DNA of 46,051 bases from DASWHR01 sp036398095 (GCA_036398095.1 DASWHR010000115.1:1-46051), one strand, 5' to 3'. Positions 27,520 to 35,920 are shown, numbered from the stretch's first letter. A program made the numbers and translations. Notes: a model not told the origin generated them from the letters alone.

Positions 27520-28038
27520 CTACATCCGGCCGAAGACTTCTGTGCTGAGCAACCCGAGCTGCCGCAGACGTTTTTCCATCTCGTGCCGTCCCACCTTGAA
27601 CTCACGGGCCATCTCCTCGATGTCGAGTTGGTGCGTCCGCTCGGCCGACTTGACGGTCTTAGAGACAATCGTCGGGGGCATGAGCAATTCGGCGGCGAAA
27701 AGATCCGCCTCGTGTTCAAGCTCGTTCTTTTCCCACTGCACGGAACCGCGAACCGGTTCGGCACCGTGAAGGACGTGGTGGCCGATCTCGTGCGCCAGAC
27801 GCCAGCGTTCCCGGGCGGTCGCTCGCATCGCCTGACCCTTGAACCGGGTCCGGCCCCGATCCCGACGCGTCAGCGCATCCCACACGTCGGTCGACAAGTG
27901 CCACGGCCGCTCGTGATGCAGCCGCAGAGTCGCCAAGACCCGCTCCAGGTCGATCGGGACCTCCTTCATGCCGGCCTGGCGGAGAACGCTCCGCGCCTTC
28001 TTCTCTATGTCGTTCGACGGGCTGGTCGTGGGCGGCAT
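27520..28038 (-). CDS. ImmA/IrrE-family metallopeptidase
   Basis: 172-residue soluble zinc peptidase of the ImmA/IrrE (DUF955) type. The zinc motif is LAHEIGHHVLHG (H83, E84, H87), and the third ligand lies in EHEADLFAAELLMPP (E110). This family usually cuts a partner XRE-type repressor, freeing stress or mobile-element genes. No helix-turn-helix partner is next to it: the neighbours are the Leu/Val dehydrogenase (78 bases upstream) and E1-alpha (~210 bases downstream). AAGGAG precedes the ATG by nine bases. The target is unknown; it may act on a repressor elsewhere. Confidence 0.88.
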   Translation of the reverse strand: MPPTTSPSNDIEKKARSVLRQAGMKEVPIDLERVLATLRLHHERPWHLSTDVWDALTRRDRGRTRFKGQAMRATARERWRLAHEIGHHVLHGAEPVRGSVQWEKNELEHEADLFAAELLMPPTIVSKTVKSAERTHQLDIEEMAREFKVGRHEMEKRLRQLGLLSTEVFGRM

Positions 28039-28115
28039 CTTTCGAGGCTCCTTCTTCGAATCGTCGGGTCAACCTATCGCGGCCGGCGCGAGGGAACAAA
28101 GCACGCTCCCGGGAC

Positions 28116-29177
28116 CTACTGCGACCCTCCCGGCCCGTCAAAGGTCCTTTTCACGGCCAGGATCCGGCGCTCCGCGAGCGCATCGGCGGTCTGCGCCGGA
28201 GACACTCCCGACGCGGCGGCCTCATCGAAGACGGTGTGGAGCGTCGCGGCGATCTTCGCCGCCCGCCCACGCGCCTCTTCGTGGTCGAAACCCATGATCT
28301 CGCTCGCGACGCTGATCACGCCACCGGCGTTGATCACGTAGTCGGGTGCGTACAGGATCGCCGCCGCGCGAAGCGCTTCGCCGTGCTCGGGGCGCTCCAA
28401 CTGGTTGTTGGCCGCGCCGGCGATCGCCCGGCACCGGAACCGGGGGATCGTCGCGTCGTTGACGATCGCACCCATCGCGCACGGGGCCAGCACGTCGCAT
28501 TCGGCCTCGAGGACGACGCCGGCGTCGATCGCATCGGCGCCGATCTCGGCCGCGAGCTTGCCCGCCGCCTTCGCGTCGATGTCGGCAACGGCCACGATCG
28601 CGCCTTCGTCGGCCAGCAGACGCGCGAGCGCCCCGCCGACCTTGCCGACGCCCTGCACCGCGACCCGGCGTCCTTTCATCGACGGTTCGTCCCAGAGTCG
28701 CTCGGCGACCGCGCGCATTCCCGACCACACGCCGTATGCGGTGTTCGGCGATGGGTCGCCCGACGCGTCGGGCGTGCCGGTCACGTGTGGCGTCGTTTCG
28801 GCGATGAAGACCATGTCGGCCGAGTTGGTGCCCATGTCGGCGGTCGTGACGTACGCGCCGCCCAGCCGATTCACGACGCGTCCGTATGCGCGGAGCAGGT
28901 CCGGTGTCTTGTCGGTGCGCGCGTCGCCGATGATGACGGCTTTACCGCCTCCCAGATCCAATCCGGCGGCCGCATTCTTGTAGGCCATGCCCTTCGCCAA
29001 GCGAAGCACGTCGCGCAGCGCCGCCCCTTCGCTCGGAAACGGATAGAAGCGCGTCCCGCCTAGTGCCGGACCCAGAGCGGTCGAGTGAACCGCGATGATG
29101 GTGCGCAGACCGGTTTCCGGATCGTGTCCGAAGACGATCTGCTCGTACTCGCCGGTAAGCGATTCGAAGACGTCCAT
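28116..29177 (-). CDS. Leucine/valine dehydrogenase (Glu/Leu/Phe/Val dehydrogenase family)
   Basis: 353-residue NAD-dependent amino-acid dehydrogenase, deaminating branched-chain amino acids to 2-oxoacids. It starts MDVFESLTGEYEQIVFGHD, as leucine dehydrogenases do. The substrate/catalytic lysines are in LAKGMAYKNAAAGLDLGGGK. The Rossmann loop is VAVQGVGKVGGALARLL. Length is right for Leu/Val dehydrogenase rather than the longer glutamate enzyme. Its product would feed the adjacent E1/E2 complex. No proper ribosome-binding site: TATCAT ends 7 bases before the ATG, pointing to a leaderless message. Confidence 0.92.
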   Translation of the reverse strand: MDVFESLTGEYEQIVFGHDPETGLRTIIAVHSTALGPALGGTRFYPFPSEGAALRDVLRLAKGMAYKNAAAGLDLGGGKAVIIGDARTDKTPDLLRAYGRVVNRLGGAYVTTADMGTNSADMVFIAETTPHVTGTPDASGDPSPNTAYGVWSGMRAVAERLWDEPSMKGRRVAVQGVGKVGGALARLLADEGAIVAVADIDAKAAGKLAAEIGADAIDAGVVLEAECDVLAPCAMGAIVNDATIPRFRCRAIAGAANNQLERPEHGEALRAAAILYAPDYVINAGGVISVASEIMGFDHEEARGRAAKIAATLHTVFDEAAASGVSPAQTADALAERRILAVKRTFDGPGGSQ

Positions 29178-29184
29178 GCCTTCG

Positions 29185-29190
29185 ATGATA
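29185..29190 (-). promoter_or_regulatory. Candidate -10 element (leaderless Leu/Val dehydrogenase)
   Basis: TATCAT on the minus strand ends 7 bases before the ATG at 29177. The only SD-like stretch, GAAGG, is one base from the ATG and thus too close to work. Confidence 0.45.
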
Positions 29191-29205
29191 CTCTCGCGAC
29201 GCTCG

Positions 29206-30249
29206 TCAGAACTCGTTCAGGCGGTCGATGAGGGCGCGCAGGCGGCCGTAGCTCATGCGGTCGAAGCCGACGGCCAGTCGCTTGAGCGTGAGCGCGTCGT
29301 CGTCGCGGATCTCTTCTTTCAGCGGCTCGACCGGGGTGATCTCGCCGTCGCGCAAAATGTCGGCGAAGTCGCGCGACATGGCGGCCAGCGACCCGCCGTC
29401 GGGGATCCGCTGTACGCGCAGGATCAGCGTCTGCCCGTGGAACCGGATCGAGTGATAGTTGCGGTAGAAGGTGACCAGCTCGTCAACGGCTTCCTCGACC
29501 TTGTCGGTGCGCTTGTAGATGTTCAGGTCGTCGGAGGAGATAAGGCCGCGCCCCAACAGATGCTCGCGGATGAACGTGTCCCACGCCTCCCAGTAGGTCC
29601 CGCCGGGCTTGTCGAGCAACACAATCGGGTGGGGATCGCTCTTGCCGGTTTGGACCAGCGTGAGCAGCTCGAAGCCTTCGTCGAGCGTGCCGAATCCTCC
29701 GGGGAGTAATACGAATGCGTCGCCCTCTTTGATGAACATCAGTTTTCGCGTGAAGAAGTACTTGAAGTTGATCAGCTTCGGGTCGTCGGCGATCGACGGA
29801 TTGGCCTTCGCTTCGAACGGCAGGCGGATATTGACGCCGAACGATCGCGCCGCGCCGGCGCCCTCGTTGGCGGCCTCCATGATGCCCGGGCCGGCCCCGG
29901 TCACCACCATCCAGTCGTGTTCGACGATTCGCTTTGCGAACTCGCGCGACGTTTCGTACTCGGCCTCGTCGGCGCGCGTTCGCGCCGAACCGAACATGCT
30001 CACCTTCCGAACGTCTCGGTACGGCGCGAAGACGCGATAGGCATATCGCATCTCTTTGAGGGCCGAGTTGACGATCTTTCGGTCGAGCCTGGTCGCTTCG
30101 TCGCGTCCGAGGCGGATCGCGCTTGCGATGATCTCGAAGACGAGATCCGAATCCGCGAGTCCCATGGCGTCCACCATCTCGTGGACGCGCGCGTCGAGCC
30201 CGGTGTCGCCGGTCGAATACGGGCGTCGCTTTCGTTCCATAGGCCGCAT
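29206..30249 (-). CDS. LOG-family protein (TIGR00730-like, long form)
   Basis: 347-residue protein of the LOG (lysine decarboxylase-like) family, Rossmann-type nucleotide-processing enzymes. Some members release cytokinin bases or cleave nucleotide monophosphates. The hallmark PGGFGTLDEGFE is present, along with VVTGAGPGIMEAANEGA and FFTRKLMFIKEGDAFVLLP. It is longer than plain LOG (~190 residues), with an extra N-terminal ~85 and a C-terminal ~80 residues. I chose the ATG at 30249 because GGAGG at 30255-30259 is 5 bases upstream; an ATG at 30240 is the alternative. Confidence 0.88.
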   Translation of the reverse strand: MRPMERKRRPYSTGDTGLDARVHEMVDAMGLADSDLVFEIIASAIRLGRDEATRLDRKIVNSALKEMRYAYRVFAPYRDVRKVSMFGSARTRADEAEYETSREFAKRIVEHDWMVVTGAGPGIMEAANEGAGAARSFGVNIRLPFEAKANPSIADDPKLINFKYFFTRKLMFIKEGDAFVLLPGGFGTLDEGFELLTLVQTGKSDPHPIVLLDKPGGTYWEAWDTFIREHLLGRGLISSDDLNIYKRTDKVEEAVDELVTFYRNYHSIRFHGQTLILRVQRIPDGGSLAAMSRDFADILRDGEITPVEPLKEEIRDDDALTLKRLAVGFDRMSYGRLRALIDRLNEF

Positions 30250-30326
30250 CGTATCCTCCGCCCGCATGTCGCGGGCGCTCGCTTCGAGCGGCGCGCAAAC
30301 TTCTTTTGGATCGCCCGCAGCGGGTA

Positions 30327-30332
30327 TAGGAT
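30327..30332 (+). promoter_or_regulatory. Candidate -10 element for the 30341 gene
   Basis: TATAGG/TAGGAT (30325-30332) ends about 8 bases before the ATG at 30341, the spacing expected for a leaderless start. AGGAT in the same stretch could also serve as a weak ribosome-binding site. Confidence 0.35.
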
Positions 30333-30340
30333 CGACTGCG

Positions 30341-31132
30341 ATGACCGTTCCGCACGCCGCGCTGAAGGTATACGAGCCGCTCGATTCGTTCGAGGGGGCC
30401 GAGCGAGAGCGATGGACGATGCTCATCCCCGCTGCCGCGGCCACGCGCGGGCCGGCGACGCTGGTGCTGTCCCGGGCGCACGGATTGTCCGGCGCGGCCC
30501 AGGGAGAGCGAGCCGACGTGTTGCGCTTCGGCGACGCCCTCTACGCGTGCCCGCATCGCACGCGACTGCGGTTGCTCGCATCGCTGGTCGCGTTTCGCCG
30601 GACGATTCCCGGCGAAGTCGCCGGCGCGTTCATGCCCGACGGCGAAGCGGAACGCGCGATCCGCGAGCTTGAGGCGCTCCGCGCCGAACACCCCGACTGG
30701 CGAAGCCACATTCTGACCTCGACGTGGGAAGTGCCAACGCGATGGTTCGTCCTGTTCGACGAGGACGAGCGAATCTTCGACGCGGACACCCCCGCGCTGG
30801 CGTATCGAACGTCGATGGTCAATGCGCGCCGGCGAACCGGGCGCGCCCTGGATGCGGCGCGACAAGCGGTCATTGGGCCCGGCGTCGCGGCTCTGGTGTC
30901 GGAGTTGTCCTCGTGGCTGGATCTGTTCGCCGAGGACTCCGTCGTCGAACTCGACTACGGGGGCCTGGCGGCGCTGATCCCGCCGGAGGAGCTTGCGATG
31001 GACTTCTCCGCAGCCGACCTCCAGACGGCCGTTTCCGCCCTCGCAGACGGCGACGTGCTCCAGGCGACCACCGCCTACATGAGAGCCGCCGAGCGGTGGG
31101 CCCCCCTCTCCGCCCTCGAACGAACCAACTAG
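30341..31132 (+). CDS. Hypothetical protein, divergent from LOG gene
   Basis: 263-residue soluble protein that I do not recognise. It has no signal peptide or membrane segment. The middle holds TWEVPTRWFVLFDEDERIF, and the C-terminal half is acidic and helical (LSSWLDLFAEDSVVELDYGG, AADLQTAVSALADGD), ending in a helix that may bind a partner. The ATG at 30341 fits a -10 element just upstream; the frame is open further into the intergenic region but without a start signal. It is convergent with the propeller gene (3 bases between stops). Coding status is supported by frame length and the tidy junctions. Confidence 0.75.
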   Translation: MTVPHAALKVYEPLDSFEGAERERWTMLIPAAAATRGPATLVLSRAHGLSGAAQGERADVLRFGDALYACPHRTRLRLLASLVAFRRTIPGEVAGAFMPDGEAERAIRELEALRAEHPDWRSHILTSTWEVPTRWFVLFDEDERIFDADTPALAYRTSMVNARRRTGRALDAARQAVIGPGVAALVSELSSWLDLFAEDSVVELDYGGLAALIPPEELAMDFSAADLQTAVSALADGDVLQATTAYMRAAERWAPLSALERTN

Positions 31133-31135
31133 CCG

Positions 31136-32326
31136 TCAGACGGTGACGACGAAAACTTCACCCGTACCGGGAGAGACGAGGTAGATCTTTCCCGTATTCG
31201 GATTCGAGGCCAGTGCGGGGAGGCCAGACCCGGCGACGACCGCATCGCCGCTTCGCTCTGCCCGCGAGGGCAGCGCGAGACGCTGGGCCGGCCGACGCTG
31301 TCCGAGCTCGTAGCCGGAGAGCACTCCTTCGGAGAAGCCCTCTCGCGTGTCGCTCGAGACCAGCAGGATCCCGAGTCCGATGTGAAGGCCGTTCGCGTGG
31401 ATGTCTTCGATCGTCTCGATGTGCCCGAGCGTTGAGCCGTCGACCACATGGATCCGATCCGAAATCTCACCGAAGTAGACTCGGTGCCGTTTCTCGTCCA
31501 CCCCCATCGGCACCAAGGGATGGGCGTCGTAGTCGCGCTTGCTCGAACCGACTTCCCGGCCGGTGATGCCGTCCAGGGCGATCAATGGGCCCCTCTCGGC
31601 CAATGCAAAGACGCGATGCAGGACTTCGTCGACGGCAAGCCCGACAGCCCGCGTGCCCGAATCGACGCGCCACAAGACGGTGCCGTCCGACTCCATCGCC
31701 ACGATGTCGCGGCCCCACGTGAAGTAAAAGATGCCCAGGTCCTGATCGACCGCCAACCCGGCGAGCTGGCCGCCGATGATGTCCAAGTTCAAGGGCCGAA
31801 CCGTGTTGTCTGCGGCGTTGATGCGATAGATGTCGTCGAACCCGGCAACAAAGACGACGTTGTCGGCATGCATCGCGACGATCTCGCCAAGCAGGGAGTA
31901 GGCCTGCGATTCGAACGGGGGCTCGGTCCTTGGCTTCGGCTCCGGCAGGTTGATCGTTGCGATCACCTGGTCGGTGGTGCCGTCGATGACGGTGACCACT
32001 CTGCGTCCGGAGCTCGCGACGTAGACCCGATTCGTCCGCTCGTTGATCGCTAATGCAGTCGGGACGCCTTCAATCGAGATCTTCGACGCCAAAGCGACCG
32101 CAAAGGGTGCGGTTGCGGGACGCAGGTCCGGACTCCAATTGAGGATCCTCGGAGTTGCGAGCGCGCCGCCGGCGACCGCGATGGCGACCGCGGCGCCGGT
32201 GAACGCCGTCCGCCGGCGGATCCGGCGGCGAATGCCTTGCTCGACTCGATCCCAGGATCCCCGCGTCGCGGGCGGAGTGGAGAGTTTCCGTTCGAGCGCC
32301 GTCTTGATGCGGTCCTCGAGCCTCAT
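31136..32326 (-). CDS. Membrane-anchored YncE-like beta-propeller, putative anti-sigma factor
   Basis: 396-residue protein. Residues 1-40 are short, basic and cytoplasmic in outlook. A single membrane helix lies at about 41-57 (FTGAAVAIAVAGGALA). The rest is a YncE/NHL-type beta-propeller outside the cell, seen as repeats such as TNRVYVASSGRRVVTVIDG, KRHRVYFGEISDRIHVVDG and NTGKIYLVSPGTGEVFVV. Its start overlaps the sigma-factor stop by 4 bases, the usual place of an anti-sigma gene. The N-terminus lacks the HxxxCxxC zinc anti-sigma motif, so the role is inferred from position and topology only. Confidence 0.82.
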   Translation of the reverse strand: MRLEDRIKTALERKLSTPPATRGSWDRVEQGIRRRIRRRTAFTGAAVAIAVAGGALATPRILNWSPDLRPATAPFAVALASKISIEGVPTALAINERTNRVYVASSGRRVVTVIDGTTDQVIATINLPEPKPRTEPPFESQAYSLLGEIVAMHADNVVFVAGFDDIYRINAADNTVRPLNLDIIGGQLAGLAVDQDLGIFYFTWGRDIVAMESDGTVLWRVDSGTRAVGLAVDEVLHRVFALAERGPLIALDGITGREVGSSKRDYDAHPLVPMGVDEKRHRVYFGEISDRIHVVDGSTLGHIETIEDIHANGLHIGLGILLVSSDTREGFSEGVLSGYELGQRRPAQRLALPSRAERSGDAVVAGSGLPALASNPNTGKIYLVSPGTGEVFVVTV

Positions 32327-32871
32327 GATTCCTCCCGCCCGAGGATCCCTCGGAGCTTCTCCATGGCGCGGCTCGCCTGCTTCTTGATGGTTCCCTGTGA
32401 CAGGCCGAGGGTCCGCGCGATGTCGACCTCGCTCATATCTTCGTAGAAGCGCAGCGCTACGATTGCCCGCTGCTGCGGGGGCAGCGCGCAGATTGCGTCC
32501 CAGACCTCGTCCTGACCCGGCCGCTCCGACGGATCCGGGGCGTGTTCCCGGCGCTGCGCCCGAGCCGCCGCGTGTTCCCGTTCGATCCTTCGGAAGCGGG
32601 TCCGTCCCACATTGACCATCGTGCGCCGCGCATAGGCGGGGAAGCCCTCACGGCGGATCTGCGTCCGTGACCCGTACAGTCGAACGAACGTCTCCTGGAC
32701 CAGATCTTCGGCGGTGGCCCAATCGGCGGTCAGGACGAAGCCGAACCGAACCAGCGATGCATACTGGGATTCGAACCACTCTGCCAGCTCGTTCAGGCGT
32801 GGTTGCGCCGGTTCCATCAGCCCGATGGCGATCCCCCTTCTGAGCGATGAGTCGACCTGCATGCCTTTCAT
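32323..32871 (-). CDS. ECF sigma factor, SigE family
   Basis: 182-residue extracytoplasmic-function sigma factor. Region 2 spans LVRFGFVLTADWATAEDLVQ to MVNVGRTRFRR, and region 4 is LPPQQRAIVALRFYEDMSE plus VDIARTLGLSQGTIKKQASR. The pattern matches the actinobacterial SigE-like group. The start is uncertain: ATG at 32871 lacks a good site, while ATG at 32817 (MEPAQPRLNEL) begins at the homology, with AAGGGGG 15 bases away. It is coupled to the propeller gene and divergent from the DUF6351 gene. Confidence 0.9.
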   Translation of the reverse strand: MKGMQVDSSLRRGIAIGLMEPAQPRLNELAEWFESQYASLVRFGFVLTADWATAEDLVQETFVRLYGSRTQIRREGFPAYARRTMVNVGRTRFRRIEREHAAARAQRREHAPDPSERPGQDEVWDAICALPPQQRAIVALRFYEDMSEVDIARTLGLSQGTIKKQASRAMEKLRGILGREES

Positions 32872-33037
32872 ACCTGCTCAGCCGCGTTGCAGGTTGACCG
32901 ATCTTGCGGTCGGAGCATGCCGGGTCCGCAGAAGGATCTGGTCGATACGTGTCGAAGGTATCCGTGTCCCGATCTTCCGGTTTGGGTGGATCGAGGGACG
33001 GACCGGTGGCGTTCGATGGCGACTGGAGGGTGTGAGC

Positions 33038-35164
33038 ATGAAGCGAAGGATCGTGGCGGCGCTGGGGGCATTGTCGGTTTCCGTGGTGGGGTTCGCCGGG
33101 GTGCAGGCGACGATCGACCCGACCGAGATCACGGTCCTGTCCAATCGGGCCGATCTCGTCTCCGGAGGCGACGCGCTGGTTGAGATCTCGCCGTCCCTGC
33201 CGACAGGCAGCATCGTCACGCTCGGCGGCGCCGACGTGACGAGCAGCTTCGGGCTCACGTCCGAGGGGCGCACCATGGGACTGCTCACCGGGATGAGTGT
33301 GGGTCCCAACCTGCTCACCGTTACGCACGCCGACAGCACCGGGGCGACGCTCACGATTCAGAATCATCCGGTCGAGGGTCCGATCTTCAGCGGTCCTCAC
33401 CTCCAGCCCTGGGACTGCACGACGGCCGCCAACGGCCTGGGCGCGCCGCTGGACGCGGCCTGCAATGCCGACTCCGTTGTCGACTACCTCTACGTTTCGA
33501 CCTCCGGCGGCGAGTACCAGGCCTACGACGTGAACACCCCGCCGGCCGACGTCGCGACGACGACCAACGACCGAGGCGACACGGTACGCAACATCGTCCG
33601 CCGCGAGCGCGGGGCCATGAACCGAGGCCTGTACGCGATCGCGTACCTGCACGATCCGGACCTGGGTGAACCGGACCCGACGGCGCCTCAGGATGGGTGG
33701 AACGGGAAGCTCTACTACCCGTTCGGTGCGAGCTGCAACACGAACCAGACGCAGGGTTCGATGCCCAACGTCATCACTCAGGCCAGGCTGCAACAGGGAT
33801 GGGCGATCGCCACCGGGTCGCTTAACGTGCTCGGTCATCACTGCAACCCGGTTCTGTCGGCCGAGACGGTGATGATGATCAAGGAGCGGGTGATCGAGCA
33901 GGTCGGTCCGGTTCGGTACACGATGGGCACCGGCGGCTCGGGCGGCGCGATCGGCCAGCTTCAGGTCTCCAACGCCTATCCCGGGCTCGTCAACGGGCTG
34001 ATGCCGGGGTCGATGTTCCCCGACGTATGGAGCACGGCGATCGAGGTCGGCGACTGCGTCCTCACGGAGACGTATTTCCCCACTGCGGCCGTCCCGTTCA
34101 CGCCGCTGCAGAAGGCCGCGGTGGACGGTCACGGTCCGCCGCAATCGAGCTGCGCGGCGTGGGTCGCGCTGTTTTCCCCCGCCGGGATTCCGATGACCGG
34201 CTGCTTCAGTGGCTCGACCCTCCCACCCTCCTCGGTGCCCGAACCGCCGGTGGTGAGCGGGCGCGACTACTTCCCGATCCTCAGCCCGGACGGCTGCCGC
34301 GCCACGGCGCACGACATCCAGGTCAACGTGTGGGGGAGGCGACCCGACGGGTTCGCGAAACGACCGCTCGACAACGCGGGCGTCCAGTACGGCTTGGAGG
34401 CGCTGAACCTGCCGGTGGGGGATCTGGGCAAGATCACCTTCGCGCAGTTCCTCGACATGAACGCTCGCATCGGCGGCGTCGACATCGACGGGGTCAAGCA
34501 GGTGGACCGGACGCGGACCGATCTGGGTGTGCCGGAGATCGTTTACCGGTCGAGCATGATCAACGACGGTGAGGGTCTGGCGCGCACCGCGATCATCAAC
34601 TTCGCCGCCGCGATGAATGTCGAGATCCACACCCCGTACCACGCCTACGCCCTCGAAGCGCGCATGGCCAAGATCGGTCACGCCGACAATCACGTCATCT
34701 GGCACAACGGCCCCGGTGGACTCGCCTGGGACACGATGGATGATTGGCTTGCTGCGATCGAGGCCGTCGACGGTATCGATCCGCTCACGGGCCTGGACCC
34801 GCAGTTGGTGAAGGACAATCGGCCCGTGATCGCGCACGACTCGTGCTGGAGCGGCACCACCCAGCAGCCGCTCAGCGCGTGCGCGGGGGTGGTCTTCGCG
34901 GACGCGCGGGTTAAGGCGGGAATGCCGATCAGCCATGACAACCTGAAATGCACGCTGAAGCGGATCGACCCCGCCGATTACGCCGGCGCGTTCCCGCCGT
35001 TGACCGCAGCGGATCTCGCCGCTCTGAATGTGATCTTCCCGGAGGGCGTGTGCAACTACGGCGTGGACGGCGTGGGCAAGGCGCCGTCGGTGCCGTGGCT
35101 GACCTACCAAGCCGGTCCGGGCGGCCAGCCGCTCGGACCCCCGCCCCCCTCGACTCCGTTCTGA
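33038..35164 (+). CDS. Secreted DUF6351-family protein (putative hydrolase)
   Basis: 708-residue exported protein. Residues 1-25 form a signal peptide (KRRIVAALGALSVSVVGFAG). The rest resembles DUF6351 proteins. A small-residue elbow TGGSGGAIGQ (S301) looks like the nucleophile site of an alpha/beta hydrolase, and several later Asp/His residues (for example HADNHVIWHNGPGG) could complete a triad; this is inference. Many cysteines suggest disulfides. It ends in a proline tail (PPPPSTPF). TGGAGGG at 33024-33030 precedes the ATG at 33038; the longer open frame from 32714 lies antisense to the sigma gene and is rejected. Confidence 0.85.
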   Translation: MKRRIVAALGALSVSVVGFAGVQATIDPTEITVLSNRADLVSGGDALVEISPSLPTGSIVTLGGADVTSSFGLTSEGRTMGLLTGMSVGPNLLTVTHADSTGATLTIQNHPVEGPIFSGPHLQPWDCTTAANGLGAPLDAACNADSVVDYLYVSTSGGEYQAYDVNTPPADVATTTNDRGDTVRNIVRRERGAMNRGLYAIAYLHDPDLGEPDPTAPQDGWNGKLYYPFGASCNTNQTQGSMPNVITQARLQQGWAIATGSLNVLGHHCNPVLSAETVMMIKERVIEQVGPVRYTMGTGGSGGAIGQLQVSNAYPGLVNGLMPGSMFPDVWSTAIEVGDCVLTETYFPTAAVPFTPLQKAAVDGHGPPQSSCAAWVALFSPAGIPMTGCFSGSTLPPSSVPEPPVVSGRDYFPILSPDGCRATAHDIQVNVWGRRPDGFAKRPLDNAGVQYGLEALNLPVGDLGKITFAQFLDMNARIGGVDIDGVKQVDRTRTDLGVPEIVYRSSMINDGEGLARTAIINFAAAMNVEIHTPYHAYALEARMAKIGHADNHVIWHNGPGGLAWDTMDDWLAAIEAVDGIDPLTGLDPQLVKDNRPVIAHDSCWSGTTQQPLSACAGVVFADARVKAGMPISHDNLKCTLKRIDPADYAGAFPPLTAADLAALNVIFPEGVCNYGVDGVGKAPSVPWLTYQAGPGGQPLGPPPPSTPF

Positions 35165-35611
35165 GCGGGGGGCGGGATCGGCAGCCGTAGGAGATCGAGG
35201 GCCGGCTCGCGTGGATATTGGGGTCCGGAAATCTCCCGATCGTCCCTCATGCCGGGAAGTTCCGTGACCCTTTAGTACAGATTTCATCCGTTTTTGTGCT
35301 ATGGTGGTCTACGCGATGTGTGGGGAATCCTGCCGTCTTGGGGAAATTTCATACGGGATCGCTTTCCTTTTCAGGTGGAGCGACCGATATTGGTGGAACG
35401 GAATCGAACGACGCTCGTTCATTACGGGCGAAGGACTTGAAAACCGGATGGACTCCGCAAGGGGTCCAAAGGGACTAGGGCCGAAACTACCCGGATGAGT
35501 CATTTACCAAGAGGGGCTTTCGGGACGACAATCCGGACAGGACGAATCAGCAAAGACAATCCGCGGCAGACCTGCGAGCTTCCGCGGAGGGATGAGCAAG
35601 GAGGGAACTGC
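35165..35611 (+). other. Long gene-free stretch: bldC promoter and structured leader
   Basis: 447 bases with no convincing gene. The part from about 35265 to 35420 is clearly less GC-rich than its surroundings. TGCTATGGT (35297-35305) is a good extended -10. Between it and bldC lie three clear hairpins: GAACGA/TCGTTC (35406-35420), GGACTCC-GCAA-GGGGTCC (35450-35467, a GNRA-type loop), and TCCGCGG/CCGCGGA (35560-35588). Short open frames here have no start signals. Confidence 0.6.
35297..35305 (+). promoter_or_regulatory. Extended -10 promoter candidate for bldC
   Basis: TGCTATGGT combines the TGN extension with TATGGT. A start near 35312 would give a leader of about 300 bases before bldC. 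Confidence 0.5.
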
Positions 35612-35812
35612 ATGAAACGGGACCAGACTTCCGGTGAGACGCTTCTCACCCCAGCCGAAGTTGCCGCACTGTTCCGCGTCGACCCCAAGACGGTCACGCG
35701 TTGGGCGAAGGCCGGCAAGCTCTCTTCGATTCGGACGCTGGGCGGCCACCGCCGCTACCGCGAGTCCGAGGTCATGAGCCTGCTCGAGGGCGTCGCCCCG
35801 AAGCACGGCTAA
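35612..35812 (+). CDS. bldC: BldC, MerR-like developmental regulator
   Basis: 66-residue single winged-helix protein nearly identical in its core to Streptomyces BldC, which binds direct repeats as asymmetric head-to-tail oligomers and times development. The core reads LLTPAEVAALFRVDPKTVTR, WAKAGKLSSIRTLGGHRRYR. It has no effector or coiled-coil domain, as expected. AAGGAGGG at 35598-35605 fixes the ATG at 35612; a longer frame from 35495 is not supported. It stands alone behind a long structured leader and before a terminator. Confidence 0.95.
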   Translation: MKRDQTSGETLLTPAEVAALFRVDPKTVTRWAKAGKLSSIRTLGGHRRYRESEVMSLLEGVAPKHG

Positions 35813-35887
35813 GCGAAAGCGAACCGCCCGAACGGCCGGCTCCCCCCGGCCGGCCGGCAGACCGAAGAGTGACTGAAGAAGTTAAGG

Positions 35888-35920
35888 GGGGCGCGGCAGA
35901 GGCGCCCCTCTTCTTCTTTT
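35888..35920 (+). terminator. Rho-independent terminator of bldC
   Basis: GGGGCGC (35888-35894) pairs with GCGCCCC (35902-35908), followed directly by the T-rich tract TCTTCTTCTTTT. This is the one classic terminator in the window. Confidence 0.8.

Noticed and set aside
32648..35287. 879-codon minus-strand frame across the DUF6351 gene
   Set aside because: Antisense to a protein with a signal peptide and good ribosome-binding site; the peptide is low-complexity.
35380..35560. Possible c-di-GMP or c-di-AMP riboswitch in the bldC leader
   Set aside because: The conserved core segments of the GEMM and ydaO classes were looked for and not found; only generic hairpins are visible.
35495..35611. 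N-terminal extension of BldC from ATG at 35495
   Set aside because: The strong ribosome-binding site at 35598-35605 and the known size of BldC support the start at 35612.
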